From NCBI GenBank assembly GCA_023397675.1, contig JAEWTV010000059.1:1-25764 (forward strand): DNA of 25,764 bases. The letters are read 5' to 3'. The position numbers and the translations under genes were made by a program. This document shows, in pieces, positions 23,797 through 25,764 of this stretch; position 1 is the first letter of the stretch, and each line of letters opens with the position of its first letter. This DNA comes from Bacillota bacterium. GTDB lineage: Bacteria > Bacillota > Clostridia > Acetivibrionales > JANLFN01. The notes beneath the pieces were generated by a model. It was not told where the DNA came from. It searched no databases and worked only from the letters and a program-made list of their open reading frames with translations.

Positions 23797-23825
23797 ATTT
23801 TAACACATAAGGAAAAAGCTATCAA
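23797..23825 (-). promoter_or_regulatory. Promoter of the DUF5684-type gene
   Basis: On the minus strand TTGATA (23825-23820) and TAAAAT (23802-23797) are spaced by exactly 17 nt, 54 nt upstream of the start codon. Both boxes are near consensus. Confidence 0.65.
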
Positions 23826-23930
23826 CAAACAAAAATAAAAATATTGCATAATAAGACAAAAAAATTCTACTTTTAGCAAGATTAAACAATTGAGTGTTTA
23901 ATTTGGACAAATTAATACAACCGTTAACGA
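23826..23930. other. AT-rich divergent spacer between the two promoters
   Basis: The divergent intergenic stretch (23743-24047) holds the two promoters listed here. Between them the DNA is strongly A/T-rich, with one small dyad TTAAAC/GTTTAA (23882-23887 and 23896-23901). No ORF or RNA gene is visible. Confidence 0.5.
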
Positions 23931-23960
23931 TTGACAACACATTAAATAATTTCTTATTAT
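23931..23960 (+). promoter_or_regulatory. Promoter of the DUF4352-type lipoprotein gene
   Basis: A perfect TTGACA (23931-23936) and TATTAT (23955-23960) are spaced by 18 nt. Transcription would start near 23967, giving a leader of about 80 nt. Confidence 0.65.
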
Positions 23961-23975
23961 AAACAACAGTACTAA

Positions 23976-24024
23976 TTACATTCAATGTAACAAAAATAAG
24001 GAAGTAGTATTATAACTTACATTG
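23976..24024 (+). promoter_or_regulatory. Dyad-symmetric repeats downstream of the lipoprotein promoter
   Basis: TTACATT-C-AATGTAA (23976-23990) is a perfect 15-bp palindrome just after the predicted transcription start. TTACATTG recurs at 24017-24024, where it is complementary to CAATGTAA (23983-23990). It could be an operator for a dimeric repressor or form a leader hairpin. I do not assign it to any named regulator. Confidence 0.45.
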
Positions 24025-24047
24025 TTACAAACAACAGGGGGAAAAAT

Positions 24048-24614
24048 ATGAAAAAATCTTTGTTAGCATTTTTATTAACTGCTATGATTGCAGTAATGGC
24101 TGGTTGTGGAAGTACTTCCAGTTCTTCAAGTTCTTCATCTGATGGCAGTGCATCATCTACAGGAACTGTTTCAACAGCTGCTGATGGCAGTCAGGATTCC
24201 AAACCGGCAGCAGATTCAAAAGATGCAAGTGGTTGGACAAAAATTGGTAAGGCTGTAGAATATAATAAAATTGAAGTAACAGTTAATGCCATTAAAAAGG
24301 TTGATGCAGATGATCAGCCTGGACAACTTTATTGTATGCTTGATATAACTGTAAAGAACGGTACTGATCAGGAAAAGGAACTTGATTCCATTAGCTTGGT
24401 TGATTCCAAGGATTTTGAGTACATTGCATCTTCTTCAGCTGCAGAAGCATTAAAGAAGAATGGCAGTTTAGCAGAACTTAAAGGGCCAGTTCCAGCAGGA
24501 GGAGAAGTCAAGGGAGGATTGGTATACAGAGTCTCTCCGAAGCTTAAGGACTTCAAATTTACTATAAAAGATTCTTCTGGCAATAAGTTGGCAGATATTG
24601 ATATAAAAAATTAG
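24048..24614 (+). CDS. Secreted lipoprotein with DUF4352 (telokin-like) domain
   Basis: A 188-residue lipoprotein. The type II signal peptide MKKSLLAFLLTAMIAVMAGC has a basic start, hydrophobic core and lipobox VMAGC, so Cys20 would be lipidated and the protein anchored outside the membrane. A Ser-rich, low-complexity linker follows to about residue 60. Residues 62-188 resemble the immunoglobulin-like DUF4352 fold: WTKIGKAVEYNKIEVTVNAI, then LYCMLDITVKNGTDQEKEL, and VPAGGEVKGGLVYRVSPK. Such domains occur in many Firmicute lipoproteins, and their role is not established. AGGGGG precedes the ATG. It is a single gene with its own promoter, with an IS3-type element about 20 nt after the stop codon. 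Confidence 0.88.
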   Translation: MKKSLLAFLLTAMIAVMAGCGSTSSSSSSSSDGSASSTGTVSTAADGSQDSKPAADSKDASGWTKIGKAVEYNKIEVTVNAIKKVDADDQPGQLYCMLDITVKNGTDQEKELDSISLVDSKDFEYIASSSAAEALKKNGSLAELKGPVPAGGEVKGGLVYRVSPKLKDFKFTIKDSSGNKLADIDIKN

Positions 24615-24673
24615 TAGTATTATTATTTAAAAAGGGCTGCTCCAAAAATGGACTGAACCCTATGAAACGAACA

Positions 24674-24702
24674 TTGATAAAAAAGGCCTCCTGTTGTAGG
24701 AT
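24674..24702 (+). promoter_or_regulatory. Candidate internal promoter of the IS3 element
   Basis: TTGATA (24674-24679) and TAGGAT (24697-24702) are spaced by 17 nt. Transcripts starting near 24709 would begin downstream of the left arm of the hairpin at 24681-24723. Confidence 0.4.
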
Positions 24703-24723
24703 AACTATGACAGGAGGTTTTTT
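24681..24723 (+). promoter_or_regulatory. IS hairpin that hides the OrfA ribosome binding site and resembles a terminator
   Basis: CCTCCTGT (24687-24694) pairs with ACAGGAGG (24710-24717). The stem extends to 14 bp if AAAAGG (24681-24686) pairs with TTTTTT (24718-24723) through two G-U pairs. The right arm contains the AGGAGG ribosome binding site of OrfA, and six T follow directly. It can therefore block translation, or stop transcription, of read-through RNA. Confidence 0.65.
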
Positions 24724-25038
24724 ATGCCAAGACAGAAGGGGAAAAGAAATACACCGCAGGAAGTAATTGATGAAATTATTCGGCTTCATACGGTTAATGG
24801 ATTGTCAAAACGACAATTATCAGAGCAATTTAAGATGCCGTTTAAAACAATTGGTAACATGATTACTCGTGAGAATAACAAGAAAAAGAAAGTTCTAAAG
24901 GGTGATATTTTGTACAAACCAGGACGGCCAAGAATCCGACCGCCATCAACAGAACAAGAATTAAATCAAAGAGTTAAACAGTTGGAACGTGAGGTAGAAT
25001 TATACCGTTCTTTTCTTCAAGTTGTTGGAAGGATGTGA
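24724..25038 (+). CDS. IS3-family transposase OrfA
   Basis: A 104-residue DNA-binding protein. Residues about 10-50 form a helix-turn-helix, EVIDEIIRLHTVNGLSKRQL then SEQFKMPFKTIGNMITREN, which would bind the terminal repeats. A basic linker KKKKVLKGDILYKPGRPR and a C-terminal leucine-zipper-like helix, QELNQRVKQLEREVELYRSF, provide dimerisation as usual in OrfA proteins of this family. The ATG has AGGAGG 6 nt upstream, though in a hairpin. It ends with ATGTGA at 25033-25038, where the stop overlaps the likely OrfB start region. No frameshift or stop damages it. Confidence 0.88.
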   Translation: MPRQKGKRNTPQEVIDEIIRLHTVNGLSKRQLSEQFKMPFKTIGNMITRENNKKKKVLKGDILYKPGRPRIRPPSTEQELNQRVKQLEREVELYRSFLQVVGRM

Positions 25039-25764
25039 AGCCTGAGATTAAATACATAGCTATTGATAAAAACAAGAATAAGTTTCCAATTTTGCTAATG
25101 TGCCAGTTCTTTGAGGTATCACGAAGCGGTTACTATGCTTATTTAAAGCGAAAATTAAAACCTGACAAGGATGAGCAACTTGCATCGGCTATCCGTCAGT
25201 GCCAGGATAAAACAAACAGTACGTATGGATACCGGCGTATTGGAATATGGTTAGAAAGACAAGGCTTAAGAATCAATCACAAAGCAGTACTAAGAGTAAT
25301 GAATAAGTACGGCTTGTTGTCCCAGATAAGACGTAGACGTAAGTATAGATATATGGGAGAACAATTACATAGGTATGAAAATTTGCTAAATCGTAACTTT
25401 TCTGCAGTTAAACCTAATGAGAAATGGGTTACGGATATTTCATATATCCATACTAAACAAGGTGTATTATACCTGTCCATGATACGTGATTTGTTCGATA
25501 ATAGCATTGTTGCCTTCAAGACAGGAACAGATCAAACCGTTAACTTAGTACTTAATACAATAAAAATGGCCAGAGAAAAGGAAATGGTCACAGCAGAGTT
25601 GCAGCTCCACAGTGACCAAGGGTTTCAATATACCTCCCAAGGATATTTCAACCTAACCAAAGTTTATGGCATTACACCATCTATGTCAAGACGAGGTAAT
25701 TGCTATGATAATGCTATGGCGGAGAACTTTTTCAGTATTCTCAAGGCGGAGTGTATAAATCGCT
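25035..25764 (+). CDS. IS3-family transposase OrfB (DDE integrase core), truncated by window end
   Basis: Frame is -1 relative to OrfA. The translation VKPEIKYIAIDKNKNKFPIL continues without a stop to the window edge (about 243 codons). It includes the HTH_21-like STYGYRRIGIWLERQG region and the rve integrase core. Catalytic acidic residues appear in order: Asp in KWVTDISYIH, Asp in LHSDQGFQYTS, and Glu in NAMAENFFSILKAE. All three are present, so the part seen looks functional. No ATG lies near the start: it opens at 24993, and either a -1 frameshift in 24993-25038 makes an OrfAB fusion, or GTG at 25035 restarts in the ATGTGA overlap. No classic A-rich slippery heptamer was seen. Confidence 0.88.
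   Translation, partial: MKPEIKYIAIDKNKNKFPILLMCQFFEVSRSGYYAYLKRKLKPDKDEQLASAIRQCQDKTNSTYGYRRIGIWLERQGLRINHKAVLRVMNKYGLLSQIRRRRKYRYMGEQLHRYENLLNRNFSAVKPNEKWVTDISYIHTKQGVLYLSMIRDLFDNSIVAFKTGTDQTVNLVLNTIKMAREKEMVTAELQLHSDQGFQYTSQGYFNLTKVYGITPSMSRRGNCYDNAMAENFFSILKAECINR

Larger units (their letters stand above)
24634..25764 (+). mobile_element. IS3-family insertion sequence, left part (right end outside window)
   Basis: The pair of overlapping frames for OrfA and OrfB with DDE residues identifies an IS3-family element. The left end lies near GGGCTGCTCC (24634-24643), which resembles IS3-type terminal repeats. The exact boundary, right terminal repeat and target duplication cannot be defined because the element runs past the window edge. 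The lipoprotein gene upstream appears intact. Confidence 0.85.

Noticed and set aside
25005..25038. A classical -1 frameshift heptamer (A AAA AAG type) for OrfAB
   Set aside because: Within the overlap only T-TTT-CTT is seen, which is not a canonical slippery site. Coupled restart at ATGTGA is equally possible.
1..25764. CRISPR arrays, tRNA or rRNA genes, prophage genes
   Set aside because: No regularly spaced repeats, tRNA cloverleaf signals or phage structural genes were noticed in reading. The only mobile element is the IS3-type element at the right end.

Overview
The window is AT-rich DNA with dense, short-spaced operons, strong AGGAGG-type ribosome binding sites, several TTG/GTG starts and intrinsic terminators. 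Together with an ABC monosaccharide importer, lactate/malate-type fermentation enzyme, a hydrogenase-like membrane complex, and no aerobic respiratory genes, this points to an anaerobic low-GC Firmicute of the class Clostridia, probably a saccharolytic or cellulolytic species related to Ruminiclostridium. The species assignment is inference from gene content and base composition, not from a search.

Layout. (1) 1-4813: the tail of a ChvE-type sugar-binding protein, its ATPase and permease (MmsA/MmsB type), a cupin D-lyxose/D-mannose isomerase and a PfkB-family fructokinase. This is a complete import, isomerise and phosphorylate route, ended by a terminator. (2) 5135-6085: a single-gene lactate/malate dehydrogenase with its own promoter and terminator; its specificity residue is Arg, suggesting malate dehydrogenase. 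(3) 6234-8678: a three-gene unit of a 14-TM drug-type MFS exporter, a 13-cysteine small protein, and an XRE/S24 (LexA/CI-like) regulator that has lost its protease residues. (4) 8675-10558, minus strand: an SDR oxidoreductase and a VCBS/FG-GAP-like protein, separated by a terminator. (5) 10822-11010: a small zinc-ribbon protein whose leader can fold over its ribosome binding site. (6) 11048-13243, minus: a 7TM-PAS hybrid histidine kinase.

(7) 13484-21041: a six-gene operon resembling hydrogenase-4/formate hydrogenlyase (HyfB, C, E, F, G and a fused H-I). The large 'hydrogenase' subunit lacks all four cysteines that bind the NiFe centre, so it cannot be a normal hydrogenase. It fits the poorly characterised energy-converting-hydrogenase-related (Ehr) class that lies between group 4 hydrogenases and complex I. 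This is the most interesting system in the window. (8) 21229-23229: housekeeping cluster of cyclophilin, ribosome-assembly GTPase YsxC/EngB, DUF896 protein and a SAM methyltransferase, ended by a perfect 18-bp palindromic terminator. (9) 23302-24614: divergent genes for a small multi-TM protein and a DUF4352-type lipoprotein, each with a clear sigma-A-like promoter. (10) from about 24634 to the window edge: the left part of an IS3-family element with OrfA and truncated OrfB. Its first gene is preceded by a hairpin that both hides the ribosome binding site and resembles a terminator.
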